Source: Slackia isoflavoniconvertens
GTDB taxonomy: Bacteria > Actinomycetota > Coriobacteriia > Coriobacteriales > Eggerthellaceae
Length of the DNA stretch: 64,000 bases
Direction: 5' to 3'
Assembly (NCBI RefSeq): GCF_003725955.1
Contig: NZ_QIBZ01000012.1
Coordinates: forward strand, 1 to 64,000
In this document: positions 53,590 to 62,619 of the stretch, in pieces
How the letters are laid out: each line of letters starts with the position of its first letter
Position numbering within the stretch: the stretch's first letter is position 1
The notes under the pieces: generated by a model
What the model saw: only the letters and a program-made list of their open reading frames with translations
The model's database searches: none
What the model was told of the DNA's origin: nothing
Program-made: the position numbers and the translations under genes

Positions 53590-55713
53590 ATTACTACGTT
53601 CGCTGAGCTCGGCCTTTCCGAGCAGACCCTCGAAGCCGTTGACACCCTCGGCTACACCGATTCAACCCCCATCCAGGAGCAGGCCATTCCGCTGGTGCTC
53701 CAGGGCCGCGACCTTATCGCCGCCGCAAAAACCGGCACGGGCAAAACCGCCGCGTTCTCGCTTCCTTCCATGGACCAACTGGGCCATCGCGAAGGCAACG
53801 ACCGCGGCCCCTTCATGCTCATCGTGACCCCCACCCGCGAGCTGGCCAGCCAGATCGCTGACACGTGCATGCCCATCGGCAAGCACACGCACCACTTCGT
53901 GGGCACATTCGTGGGCGGCGTGGCCTACGGCCCGCAGATCAAGAAGCTCGAGCGCGGTCTCGACGTGGCCATCGTGACCCCCGGCCGCATGATCGACCTT
54001 ATGGAGCGCGGCGCCGCCGACCTCTCGCAGGTTCAAGTGCTCGTTCTCGACGAGGCCGATCGCATGCTCGACATGGGCTTTTGGCCCCAAGTCCAGCGCA
54101 TTGTCGAGGCCACGCCCAAAAACCGCCAGACGCTGCTGTTCTCGGCGACCATCGACCGCAGCCAGGACAAAACCATGTTCAGCATCCTGAACGACCCCGC
54201 GATCGTCGAAATCGCCCACCGCGGCGAAACGGCCGACAAAGTCAATCAGTACGTGATTAAAACAACGCGTCGCCAGAAGCCCGAGCTGCTCAACTCCTTC
54301 ATCAAGGAAAAAGGCGGCTACCGCGTTATCGTGTTCACCCGCACCAAGGGCGGCGCCGACAACTGCTGCAAGCGCCTTCGCCGCATCGGCATTCCCGCCG
54401 AGGCCATTCACGCCGACCGCAGCCAGGCCCAGCGTAGCCGCGCGCTGACCAATTTCCGCGAGGGCAAGACCAACGTGCTCGTCGCCACCGACGTGCTCGC
54501 CCGCGGCATCGACGTGCCCGAGGTCGACTACGTCGTGAACTACGATCTGCCCATGATGCCCGAAGATTACGTGCACCGCATTGGCCGCACGGGCCGCGCG
54601 GGCGCCGATGGCTTCGCCGTGTCGCTCGTGACGCCTGACACGCGCAACCTGTTGCGTAACATTCAGAAGTTCACGGGTCAGGAAATTCCCGAGATGAACT
54701 TCGAGGTTTCGGCCGATGCGTTCGAGCCGGTTGAAGGCGCCGATGAACGCCTGCTCGCCGACGACGAGAGCTACTTCTTCGAAGAGAAGAAGGGCCGCGG
54801 CAAGAAGGGCGGCAAAAGCCGCGGCGAAGGCAAGTTCGATCGCGGCAAGGGCAAAGGCGGCAAGAAGGGCGCCCGCAAGCGCGACCTGGAGCGTTCCGCC
54901 GAGCACAAGCGTAAGCTCGAAGCCGAAGCGAACGGCGAGGAGTACATTCCCGCCAATCCGCACCACAACAACGGCGGCGAGAAGAAGCGCAGCCTGAGCG
55001 AGCGCCAAGCCGCAGCCGACGCAGCTTACGCAGCCATGTTCGACACGCCGAATATGGAAGGCGGCAAGAAGAAGTCCAAAAAGCGCGACAACGGCGAGGG
55101 CGGCTATTCGTACGATTCCTTCTCGAAGAAGGGCGGCGCGAAGGGCAAGCCCGGTAAGCGCAGCCGCATGGCCAACCATGACAACCGCGACCTCGACGGC
55201 TTCCGCGACGAGCGCCGTGGCGGCGGCCGCGTGCGCAAGTACAACGACCGCGACGATCGCCGTGGCAGCAACGACCGCAACGGCGGCAAGCGTGGCAGCT
55301 GGGATACCCCGCGCAACGAAGGCTACCAGGGCAGTTTCTTCGACGACGAGCGCGGCAGCCGCGGCGCCCGCGGCAAGAAGTACGCCGACAAGCAGTACTC
55401 CGACGGCCGCGGCAGCAAGCCCGGCAAGAAGAACTACGGCATCGGCGGCCGCAGCGGCAACAACCGCAGCAACGGTTTCGGCGGCAAGGGCTTCGGTGAC
55501 CGTCCGAGCAACGGCGGCGGACGCCCCGGCAACGGCGGCCATTCTGATGGCTTCCAGCGCTCCGGCAAGGGCGGCGCGAGCCGCAACAACGGCGGCAACT
55601 TCGGCGGTCGCGGCGGCAACAACCGTGGCGGCAACTTCGGCGGCGGCCGTTCCAATGGCAACAACCGTGGTGGCAAGGGCGGCAATCGTCCCGGTCGCGG
55701 CGGACGTCGCTAA
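53590..55713 (+). CDS. DEAD-box RNA helicase with RGG-like basic tail, apparent ATT start
   Basis: This ATP-dependent RNA helicase is related to DeaD/CshA. The Q motif (Phe4, then TPIQEQAIP), motif I AAKTGTGKT, Ia PTRELASQI, II DEAD in VLVLDEADRMLDMGF, III SAT and VI HRIGRTGRAG are all present. Residues from about 365 to the end are Lys/Gly/Arg/Asn-rich with many RGG/GGN units, an RNA-binding tail. The conserved Q motif lies upstream of every ATG, GTG or TTG in frame, and a TGA stands at 53572. The only codon with a proper SD (AAAGGAG, 6-nt spacer) is ATT 53590. The GTG at 53695 would delete the Q motif. A strong terminator follows. Confidence 0.93.
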   Translation: MTTFAELGLSEQTLEAVDTLGYTDSTPIQEQAIPLVLQGRDLIAAAKTGTGKTAAFSLPSMDQLGHREGNDRGPFMLIVTPTRELASQIADTCMPIGKHTHHFVGTFVGGVAYGPQIKKLERGLDVAIVTPGRMIDLMERGAADLSQVQVLVLDEADRMLDMGFWPQVQRIVEATPKNRQTLLFSATIDRSQDKTMFSILNDPAIVEIAHRGETADKVNQYVIKTTRRQKPELLNSFIKEKGGYRVIVFTRTKGGADNCCKRLRRIGIPAEAIHADRSQAQRSRALTNFREGKTNVLVATDVLARGIDVPEVDYVVNYDLPMMPEDYVHRIGRTGRAGADGFAVSLVTPDTRNLLRNIQKFTGQEIPEMNFEVSADAFEPVEGADERLLADDESYFFEEKKGRGKKGGKSRGEGKFDRGKGKGGKKGARKRDLERSAEHKRKLEAEANGEEYIPANPHHNNGGEKKRSLSERQAAADAAYAAMFDTPNMEGGKKKSKKRDNGEGGYSYDSFSKKGGAKGKPGKRSRMANHDNRDLDGFRDERRGGGRVRKYNDRDDRRGSNDRNGGKRGSWDTPRNEGYQGSFFDDERGSRGARGKKYADKQYSDGRGSKPGKKNYGIGGRSGNNRSNGFGGKGFGDRPSNGGGRPGNGGHSDGFQRSGKGGASRNNGGNFGGRGGNNRGGNFGGGRSNGNNRGGKGGNRPGRGGRR

Positions 55714-55751
55714 GCGGAAACGGGTTTGATTCCTATTTTCCGTAAGCACAC

Positions 55752-55785
55752 GAAAGGGCTGGTCAAACGACCAGCCCTTTCTTTA
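55752..55785 (+). terminator. Intrinsic terminator of the helicase gene
   Basis: A perfect 13-bp stem (55752-55764 with 55769-55781), loop aaac, then TTTATCC. Confidence 0.9.
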
Positions 55786-55878
55786 TCCTCAGACCAGAAC
55801 ACAACCCACAGCGACTCTACGATGACCACGCCATAAAGTCGTTTGCAATCGCGCATTTCCGCAACATTGCCCGCAACG

Positions 55879-57015
55879 TTACTCGCCCCACACCTCGGCG
55901 GCGATTTCTTGGATGAGAGCGATTTTCGCCCACTGTTCTTCCTCAGTGAGCTTATTGCCAATCTCGCAGCTCGCGAAGCCGCATTGCGGCGAAAGATAGA
56001 GGTTCTCGAGCGGCACGTACTTCGACGCTTCCTTGATGCGCGCCTTCACCACTTCCTTGTCCTCCAAGCCGGGCTGCTTGGACGTGATAAGGCCGAGCAC
56101 GACCTTCTTACCCTCGGCGACGTGAGCCAAAGGCTCGAAACCGCCCGCGCGCGGAGTGTCGAATTCCAGATAGAACGCGTTGACGTTTTCATGGGCGAAC
56201 AAATACGGCGCCACCGGGTCGTAGCCGCCCTCGAACGCATAGGTGGAGTGGTAATTGCCGCGGCATACGTGGGTGTTAATCACAAGGTCTTCGGGCGCGC
56301 CTTCGATAGCGGCGTTGTTCAGCGCTACGCCGAGCTCACTCACCTTTTGGATATCGACGGCCTGCATGCCCGTTTTCGCCACGAAATCGGTGTCGCAGTA
56401 GATGCCCCACGTGCAGTCGTCGAACTGAATATTGCGGCAACCCGCGGCATACAAATCGGCAATCACCTGGCGATATGCGGCAGCAATCGCATCGGCAAGC
56501 TCCTCCTCGGTCGCGTACACGCTGCGCAGGCTTTCCTGCTGGCCGTCGCAACGATCGAGCGTCACTTCCGAAAACGTCTGGATAGGCGCAGGAATGGTCT
56601 GGCGCGCAACGTGGTCGTCACCAGCGAGCGCCTTCACGAACTTGAAATGCTCAACGAACGGGTGGTTCTCGCCAGAAATCGAACCCGTGACCACCGCGGT
56701 ATCTGCCGTGGTTTCCTCATCGTGGAACATATAACCCTCGCGGCTCGTGCGGCGCTCAATGCCCTGAAGGCCCCACATGAAGTCGAGGTGCCAATAGCTG
56801 CGACGAAATTCGCCATCGGTCACAACCTTCAGACCCGCAGCCTTCTGCTTGGCGACAAGGTCGCGAATGGCCACGTCTTCCACAGTCTTGAGCTGGGCGG
56901 CGTCGATGATGCCCGCGTTGAAATCGGCGCGCGCTTGCTTCAGCACGTCGGGACGAAGAAAGCTGCCAACGATATCGCAGCGAAACGGCGCATTAGTTAC
57001 AGAATTCGCAGTCAT
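55879..57015 (-). CDS. MetE-like (cobalamin-independent methionine synthase C-terminal domain) protein
   Basis: This 378-residue single-barrel protein matches the C-terminal catalytic domain of MetE, like YxjG/YxjH or core-MetE. Such short forms transfer a methyl group to a thiol but may not use methyltetrahydrofolate polyglutamate directly. Zn ligands are visible in THVCRGN (His and Cys) and SPQCGFAS (Cys), and the catalytic loop in QFDDCTWG. AGAGGG lies 6 nt before the ATG. A LysR regulator gene lies upstream on the same strand, and two 14-bp direct repeats sit in its promoter region. The methyl donor and acceptor are open. Confidence 0.9.
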   Translation of the reverse strand: MTANSVTNAPFRCDIVGSFLRPDVLKQARADFNAGIIDAAQLKTVEDVAIRDLVAKQKAAGLKVVTDGEFRRSYWHLDFMWGLQGIERRTSREGYMFHDEETTADTAVVTGSISGENHPFVEHFKFVKALAGDDHVARQTIPAPIQTFSEVTLDRCDGQQESLRSVYATEEELADAIAAAYRQVIADLYAAGCRNIQFDDCTWGIYCDTDFVAKTGMQAVDIQKVSELGVALNNAAIEGAPEDLVINTHVCRGNYHSTYAFEGGYDPVAPYLFAHENVNAFYLEFDTPRAGGFEPLAHVAEGKKVVLGLITSKQPGLEDKEVVKARIKEASKYVPLENLYLSPQCGFASCEIGNKLTEEEQWAKIALIQEIAAEVWGE

Positions 57016-57387
57016 GTTTAACCCTCTGTTCGAATTGGTTTAATGTCTGCCGAACAGTATGCGGGTTTGCTTTGCGATTGTGAAATACGAATAACTTTGC
57101 TTTTGTGATAGTCTTTTCCTATGGCTGGACAAAGAGCGATGCAGACAGCCAGCCTGTCGAAAACCGAGCTGCCGGATGCCAGCCCTCGAAATGCGCCGCG
57201 AGCTCACGGTACTAAGACGAACCGCCGAGGCAATGAGTCGATGCCACGGCGCTACCGAGCCAAGCTACCCAAGAGCGCCGTCACACAAACCAGAACGGAA
57301 GCATGGGGGCCACCGTTGGACGACCTGCGAGAATGCGCCACAAAGTGGCAAGTCACCGCGCGCGCTTCGCTTCGCGCCACCTCGACC
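57016..57387. other. Regulatory gap between the LysR and MetE-like genes
   Basis: A 372-bp region without a gene. The right three quarters is GC-rich and featureless. The 100 bp next to the MetE-like gene is AT-rich and holds direct repeats and a CATACT-type -10 on the minus strand. Confidence 0.4.
57070..57108 (-). promoter_or_regulatory. Direct repeats upstream of the MetE-like gene
   Basis: TCACAATCGCAAAG (57070-57083) and TCACAAAAGCAAAG (57095-57108) on the minus strand match at 12 of 14 positions and are 25 bp apart. This is a plausible regulator binding pair. Confidence 0.5.
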
Positions 57388-58290
57388 CTATTGCGGAATA
57401 TGTCGTCGAATCGCTTCAACATACGCCGCGCCGTATACCGAACGCTGCGTGCCCTTGCGCGTGACCAGACCCACTTCCATATACTCATCGATATCGAGCG
57501 GAACTGAAATAATCGACGCTCCATTGAGCTCAGCGCTAATCACGCCCGAGCACACCGTATAGCCATTCAGGCCGATGAGCAGGTTGAACAGCGTCGCCCT
57601 ATCGCGCACGCGAATATTTTTGTTGCGATCGAGCGTGGATGTAAGCTCTTCGGAGTAGTAGAACGAGTTGAAACTGCCCTGCTCATATGACAGAAACGGA
57701 TAATCGGCCATGTCGTCGAGCGTGACCGACGCGCGAGACGCCAAAGGGTGGCTCGAACACACGAAGACATGCGGCTCGGCTCGAAACAATGGCTCGAAAG
57801 CCAACTCGTTGGCGACAAGCATCTTCCCGATGACCTCGCGATTGCGCGCCGACAAGTAGAGCACGCCAAGCTCGCTTTTCATGTGGGCGACGTCTTCGAT
57901 AATCTCGTGCGTTTGCTCCTCACGAAGCGTGAAATCGTAGCGTGCGGCATCGAACTCGCGAATCACGTCGACGAACGCGTTTACCGCGAACGAATAGTGC
58001 TGGCACGACACGCTAAAATGGGGCACGCGCTGTGCGGGGTTTTTGTATTTGCCCTCAAGCAATTCCGTCTGTTCGAGTACCTGACGTGCATAGCCCAGGA
58101 AGGTTTCGCCCTCTTCCGAAACTACCACACCCTTATTCGTGCGGTCGAAAATATGCACGTTCATTTCCTGCTCAAGGTCGTGAATCGCGCTCGTAATAGA
58201 GGGCTGCGAAACATACAGCCTGCGCGCGGCCTCGGTAATGCTGCCGCATTCCGCGACTTTCGTAACATAAACGAGCTGCTGGAGCTTCAT
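57388..58290 (-). CDS. LysR-family transcriptional regulator
   Basis: This 300-residue regulator has the N-terminal winged helix MKLQQLVYVTKVAECGSITEAARRLYVSQPSITSAIHDLE and a C-terminal periplasmic-binding-protein-like ligand domain. The ATG at 58290 with GGAAGG 6 nt upstream fits the family start. It lies 372 bp upstream of the MetE-like gene on the same strand. I infer that it controls that gene in response to a sulfur compound or homocysteine, like CmbR or MetR. Confidence 0.92.
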   Translation of the reverse strand: MKLQQLVYVTKVAECGSITEAARRLYVSQPSITSAIHDLEQEMNVHIFDRTNKGVVVSEEGETFLGYARQVLEQTELLEGKYKNPAQRVPHFSVSCQHYSFAVNAFVDVIREFDAARYDFTLREEQTHEIIEDVAHMKSELGVLYLSARNREVIGKMLVANELAFEPLFRAEPHVFVCSSHPLASRASVTLDDMADYPFLSYEQGSFNSFYYSEELTSTLDRNKNIRVRDRATLFNLLIGLNGYTVCSGVISAELNGASIISVPLDIDEYMEVGLVTRKGTQRSVYGAAYVEAIRRHIPQ

Positions 58291-58343
58291 GGGCGGACCT
58301 TCCGACGAGTGCGTGCGCCCATGGTAGCGCAAGAACCCGCCAA

Positions 58344-58376
58344 AACCTGTTAAATGCTCGTAGCGTTTAACAGGTT
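58344..58376. repeat. Palindromic element copy D
   Basis: Arms AACCTGTTAAATGCT (58344-58358) and AGCGTTTAACAGGTT (58362-58376), loop cgt, one G-T type mismatch. It lies just upstream of the LysR gene. Confidence 0.85.
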
Positions 58377-58439
58377 GCGTGCGACGAAAACCAAGGCAAA
58401 GTTAAAAGGAACAAGGCTGCCTCGCCCCTCGTCTCAAAG

Positions 58440-58472
58440 AATGTGTTAAATGCTACGAGCATTGAACACATT
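58440..58472. repeat. Palindromic element copy E
   Basis: Arms AATGTGTTAAATGCT and AGCATTGAACACATT, loop acg. Relative to the other copies the outer bases change on both arms in a compensating way (CCTG/CAGG becomes TGTG/CACA). Confidence 0.85.
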
Positions 58473-58480
58473 CCCCGCGC

Positions 58481-58515
58481 AAAAAATGGGACAGGGGATA
58501 AACCCCTGTCCCATT
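58481..58515 (-). terminator. Intrinsic terminator of the EF-G-like gene
   Basis: A perfect 13-bp stem AATGGGACAGGGG / CCCCTGTCCCATT (58485-58497 with 58503-58515) is followed by six T in all on the minus strand. It sits between palindromic copies E and F. Confidence 0.9.
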
Positions 58516-58534
58516 GCCCACTCGCGAGCAAGAA

Positions 58535-58567
58535 AAGCTGTTAAACGCTGCGAGCATTTAACAGGTT
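58535..58567. repeat. Palindromic element copy F
   Basis: Arms AAGCTGTTAAACGCT and AGCATTTAACAGGTT, loop gcg, two mismatches. It lies 15 bp after the EF-G-like stop codon. Confidence 0.85.
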
Positions 58568-58581
58568 CCATTCGCGAATCG

Positions 58582-60648
58582 TTAGTTGCCGACGGCTCGC
58601 TTGGCTTCGTATTCGGCGACGAGCTTTTTCTGCACGTCGGCTGGAGCCTGCTCATAGCCGTCGAGCTCAATGGTGTAGCTACCCGATCCGCGCGAAATGC
58701 TGCGCAAATCTTTCGTGTAGCTCACGACCTCGGCATACGGCACGCGCACCATAATGACCGTCTCGCCGGCATCGTTTGAGTCGGTGCCGATGATGCGACC
58801 ACGACGCGTGGAGATATCACCCATTACCGCGCCCGCGTACGACTCGCCTACAGCGATGCTCATCGTGGCCATGGGCTCAAGCACCACGGGAGTCGCCTGT
58901 TCGCATGCCGCGCGGAAACCGATGCGCGCCGCCGTCTTGAACGCCATCTCGTTGGAATCGACCGGATGATACGAACCGTCGAACACGGTGCATTTCACAT
59001 CGACCATGGGGTAGCCTGCGATAACGCCCTCGGCCATGGCCTCCTGCACGCCCTTGTCGACCGCGGGGACCAAGCCGCCCGGAATCGCACCGCCCTTAAT
59101 GGCGTCGACGAATTCATAACCGCACCCGGGGTTGGGCTCAAGACGCAGCCAGCAATCGCCGAACTGGCCCGCGCCGCCGGTCTGCTTCTTATGACGGCCC
59201 TCGGCTTCAGCCGTCTTGCGAATGGTCTCGCGATACGGAATGCGCACGGGAACAAGCTTCGTCTCAACCTTTGCCTGAGCGGCCAAGCGGCTCAAAATAG
59301 TATCGATCTGAGCCTCGCCCATCGCCGTAACCACCGTTTGGTGCGTATCTTCATGGCGTTCGATGCGAACAGTCGGATCGTTTTCCGCAACACGCGCAAG
59401 GAAAGTTCCCAGCTTGTCTTCCTCCTTCTTATTCACAGCTTCAATGGCGACAGGATACTGCGGAATGGGGAACGGCAACGGGGCAATGGCAATGCTGCCG
59501 CTTTCCGAAAGCGTGTCGCCCGTGCGCGTTTCGACGAGCTTCGGCACCACCACGATGTCGCCCGCCATAGCGCTTTTCACCGGCGTGGTTTCTTTGCCCT
59601 TCATCACGCACACATGGCCCAGGCGCTCCTTTTTGCCCGTGCGCGCGTTCAGTAGCTCGAGGCCCGGCACCAGCGTGCCCGAAAGCACCTTCACGAAGCT
59701 CAGGCGGCCAACATAGGGGTCGGCCAAGGTCTTGAACACGAAGCACGCAGGCTCGCCTTCTTTGGAAACCTTCACTTCACCGCCGTCGGCCGTGGGAATG
59801 GGGCCATGCGCTGTGGGGTGCGGGAAGTAGGTGCAAATGTCTTCCATAAGGCCCTGAATGCCCTGTTTGATGATGGTAGAACCCACGAACACGGGAATGA
59901 ACAGCTCCTGCGCGATGGCCTTGTCGAACAGGCCCTCGAGTTCTGCCTGGGTGAGCTGCTCTTCGCCATCGAGGTATTTCATCATAAGATCATCATCGGC
60001 TTCAGCGACCAGGTCGCACAGCTTGTCGCGCGCCACCTGGGCCTGCTCAAGGTATTCATCGGGAATTTCTTCCACGCGCTCAGAATCGCCTTCGAAGTAG
60101 CGCGCCTTCATGCGCAGAATATCGATGACGCCCTTGAAATCTTTGTCAACGCCAATAGGAATGGTCACCACGCCCAAACGCGCGCCGAAGCGGGCGTGCA
60201 GCGCGGCCATGATAACGTCGAAGTTCGCATGCTCGCGATCGATGTGGTTAATGAACACCGAGCGCGACAGGCGCATAGTTTCGGCCTCGCGCCACAGCTT
60301 CGTGGTCATGACCTGCGGTCCCTCTACGGCGTCAACCACGAACATGGCCATTTCGGCGGCGTGCATGGTTGCGAGCGTATCGCCAATGAAGTCGGGATGG
60401 CCCGACGTGTCGAGCAGGTTGATCTTGTAATCTTTATACGGAATGGGCGCGACCGATGTGCCCATAGTGAACTTGCGTTTGATTTCCTCGGCATCGTAGT
60501 CGAGGTACGATTTTCCGTCGTGCGTAGTGCCCATGCGCGGCGTTTGGCCGGAAATGTAGAGCATGGCTTCGGCCAGTGAAGTTTTGCCCGCACCATCTTG
60601 TCCGACCAACACGATGTTGCGGACATGCAACGTCTCGGGAGCTGCCAT
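58582..60648 (-). CDS. EF-G-like GTPase (FusA2/EF-G2 type)
   Basis: This 688-residue protein has the five-domain layout of elongation factor G. G1 is GQDGAGKTS, G3 is DTSGHPD (canonical EF-G has DTPGH) and G4 reads NHID instead of NKMD, so it belongs to the EF-G-like side group and not the main translocase. Domain IV carries the segment AEGRHKKQTGGAGQFGDCWLRLEP, and the C-terminus has the domain V ferredoxin fold. The ATG at 60648 has GGTGG 5 nt upstream; a GTG three codons earlier is possible. The role may be translation under stress; this is not established. Confidence 0.9.
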   Translation of the reverse strand: MAAPETLHVRNIVLVGQDGAGKTSLAEAMLYISGQTPRMGTTHDGKSYLDYDAEEIKRKFTMGTSVAPIPYKDYKINLLDTSGHPDFIGDTLATMHAAEMAMFVVDAVEGPQVMTTKLWREAETMRLSRSVFINHIDREHANFDVIMAALHARFGARLGVVTIPIGVDKDFKGVIDILRMKARYFEGDSERVEEIPDEYLEQAQVARDKLCDLVAEADDDLMMKYLDGEEQLTQAELEGLFDKAIAQELFIPVFVGSTIIKQGIQGLMEDICTYFPHPTAHGPIPTADGGEVKVSKEGEPACFVFKTLADPYVGRLSFVKVLSGTLVPGLELLNARTGKKERLGHVCVMKGKETTPVKSAMAGDIVVVPKLVETRTGDTLSESGSIAIAPLPFPIPQYPVAIEAVNKKEEDKLGTFLARVAENDPTVRIERHEDTHQTVVTAMGEAQIDTILSRLAAQAKVETKLVPVRIPYRETIRKTAEAEGRHKKQTGGAGQFGDCWLRLEPNPGCGYEFVDAIKGGAIPGGLVPAVDKGVQEAMAEGVIAGYPMVDVKCTVFDGSYHPVDSNEMAFKTAARIGFRAACEQATPVVLEPMATMSIAVGESYAGAVMGDISTRRGRIIGTDSNDAGETVIMVRVPYAEVVSYTKDLRSISRGSGSYTIELDGYEQAPADVQKKLVAEYEAKRAVGN

Positions 60649-61165
60649 TGATACCACCGTCTCTTCCTGGGTTATCCCCTACTCGCAGGTTAACGATGCA
60701 ACGAATGCTTTTTCAGTGTAACGCAGCGAAACCCCAGGATAAACGGGCATTTCAAGAACTGGCTCCACGCCCCCGGGCGGCTCCATCGAAGCCTTCCGCG
60801 GCGAGTTCCCTATTCGGGCGCGGCCGCTCGAAAATAAATGCACCATTCAGGCAGAGACGCTCAGAGGCAATCTCCCCCGTTTGGCTCCCTTCATCGCAAA
60901 CCTTCTTTCCTCCGTTTTCTTCATCATGCCCTTGTTAGACGGGCAGCACAATTCGTGCCATGCGCCACGCTCCTCCGTTTTCCTTGAAGAAAGGGCCTTT
61001 CCCGCAGTAACTGGTGCAGAATTCGCGCCATACGGCGAAGCGTGTTCGCCCCATGCGCCGCGAGCGGCTATACTTGCGCAGAAACCTCGGACAGTAATTG
61101 CGGAAAGCGGGCGCGCGGGCGTCGCAGCGAGGCGCAAGGGCTGCCCGTCTATTAAGGGAGCGACC
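60649..61165 (+). other. Upstream region of thiC
   Basis: About 517 bp without a gene. A TATACT (61069-61074) with TTCGCC 18 bp upstream is a candidate promoter. Three degenerate units with core CCATGCGCC/CCATACGGCG (near 60958, 61029 and 61051) resemble repeats at the right end of the window. I found no CUGAGA...ACCUGAUCUGG of a TPP riboswitch. Confidence 0.45.
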
Positions 61166-62473
61166 ATGACCCAAACCTATTCAACCCAAATGGAAGCCGC
61201 CAAGCTCGGCATCGTCACGCCGCAAATGGCACAAGTCGCCGAAGACGAAGGCATCGACGCCGAAGTCATTCGCGAGCGCGTCGCGCGCGGCACCATTGCC
61301 ATTCCCGCCAACCACAATCACCCTGCGCTCCACGCGCATGGCGTTGGCGAAGGGCTGCGCACGAAAATCAACGTGAACCTGGGCATTTCCGGCGACGAGC
61401 GCGACTACGAATGCGAGATGCAGAAGGTGCGCACCGCGCTTGAGTTCGACGCCGAGGCCATTATGGACCTGTCGAACTACGGCAAAACGCACGATTTCCG
61501 CCGCGCACTCGTGGATATGTCGCCCGCGATGATCGGCACCGTTCCCATGTACGACGCCGTCGGCTACCTGGAAAAAGACCTGGGTAACATCACCGCGCAA
61601 GATTTCCTTGACGTCGTGCGCGCGCATGCCGAAGAAGGCGTGGACTTCGTGACCATTCACGCCGGCCTCAACCGCAAGAGCATCGATAGCTTCAAGCGCA
61701 GCGGCCGCATGATGAACATTGTGAGCCGCGGCGGCAGCCTGATTTACGCCTGGATGGAAATGACGGGCAACGAGAACCCGTTCTTCGAGCACTACGACGA
61801 ACTGCTCGACATTCTGTACGAATACGACGTCACCATTTCGCTCGGCGACGCGCTGCGCCCTGGCTGCGTGAGCGACTCCACCGACGCGGGCCAGGTAAGC
61901 GAGCTCATTGAGCTGGGCCTTCTTACCACGCGCGCATGGGAGCGCAACGTGCAGGTCATGATTGAGGGCCCGGGCCACATGGCGCTCAACGAAATCGCGG
62001 CCAACATGCAAATCGAGAAAACCCTGTGCCACAACGCGCCGTTCTACGTGCTGGGGCCGCTGGTGACTGATATCGCGCCTGGCTACGACCACATTACGTC
62101 AGCCATTGGCGGCGCGATCGCCGCAGCAAACGGCGCCGACTTCCTGTGCTATGTGACTCCCGCCGAGCACCTGCGCCTGCCGAGCGTGCAGGATGTACGC
62201 GAGGGCGTCATCGCCTCGAAAATTGCCGCCCACGCCGCCGACTTGGCGAACGGCGTTCCTGGCGCTCGCGATTGGGACGACCGCATGGCTCGCGCCCGCC
62301 AGCGCCTCGACTGGCCCGCGATGTTCGACGAGGCCATCGACCGCAAGAAGGCCGAAGAATACGTGGCGAGCACCAACCCGCACGACCCGAGCACCTGCAC
62401 CATGTGCGGCGCCATGTGCTCAGTGCGCACCATGAACAAAGCCATGAAGGGCGAAAACGTCAGCCTGCTGTAG
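61166..62473 (+). CDS. thiC: Phosphomethylpyrimidine synthase
   Basis: ThiC is a radical SAM enzyme that turns aminoimidazole ribotide into hydroxymethylpyrimidine phosphate for thiamine. Characteristic stretches are [40 protein letters not shown] and [14 protein letters not shown]. The C-terminal cluster motif CTMCGAMC is CX2CX3C; E. coli ThiC has CX2CX4C. At 435 residues it is the short form common in anaerobes, lacking the N-terminal extension. AAGGGAG lies 5 nt before ATG 61166. It is monocistronic with a strong terminator. No TPP riboswitch was seen. Confidence 0.95.
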   Translation: MTQTYSTQMEAAKLGIVTPQMAQVAEDEGIDAEVIRERVARGTIAIPANHNHPALHAHGVGEGLRTKINVNLGISGDERDYECEMQKVRTALEFDAEAIMDLSNYGKTHDFRRALVDMSPAMIGTVPMYDAVGYLEKDLGNITAQDFLDVVRAHAEEGVDFVTIHAGLNRKSIDSFKRSGRMMNIVSRGGSLIYAWMEMTGNENPFFEHYDELLDILYEYDVTISLGDALRPGCVSDSTDAGQVSELIELGLLTTRAWERNVQVMIEGPGHMALNEIAANMQIEKTLCHNAPFYVLGPLVTDIAPGYDHITSAIGGAIAAANGADFLCYVTPAEHLRLPSVQDVREGVIASKIAAHAADLANGVPGARDWDDRMARARQRLDWPAMFDEAIDRKKAEEYVASTNPHDPSTCTMCGAMCSVRTMNKAMKGENVSLL

Positions 62474-62528
62474 GCGAAGAGCGCGGGTGAAGCACCCCAG
62501 GAGGCACTCGACGCATGCAACACCAAGA

Positions 62529-62562
62529 AGGCCAAGGGCACGAACCCTTGGCCTCCTTTTTT
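62529..62562 (+). terminator. Intrinsic terminator of thiC
   Basis: A 10-bp stem (62529-62538 with 62545-62554) is followed by CC and six T. Confidence 0.9.
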
Positions 62563-62619
62563 GAGCGAACCCACCGCTTGGCAACGCCCTCAATCGCCTC
62601 TTTCGCTTTAGTCGCAGCG

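Noticed and set aside
53695-55713. GTG at 53695 as start of the DEAD-box helicase
   Set aside because: It lies inside the conserved Q motif region and would remove TPIQEQAIP. No SD precedes it. ATT 53590 is far better supported.
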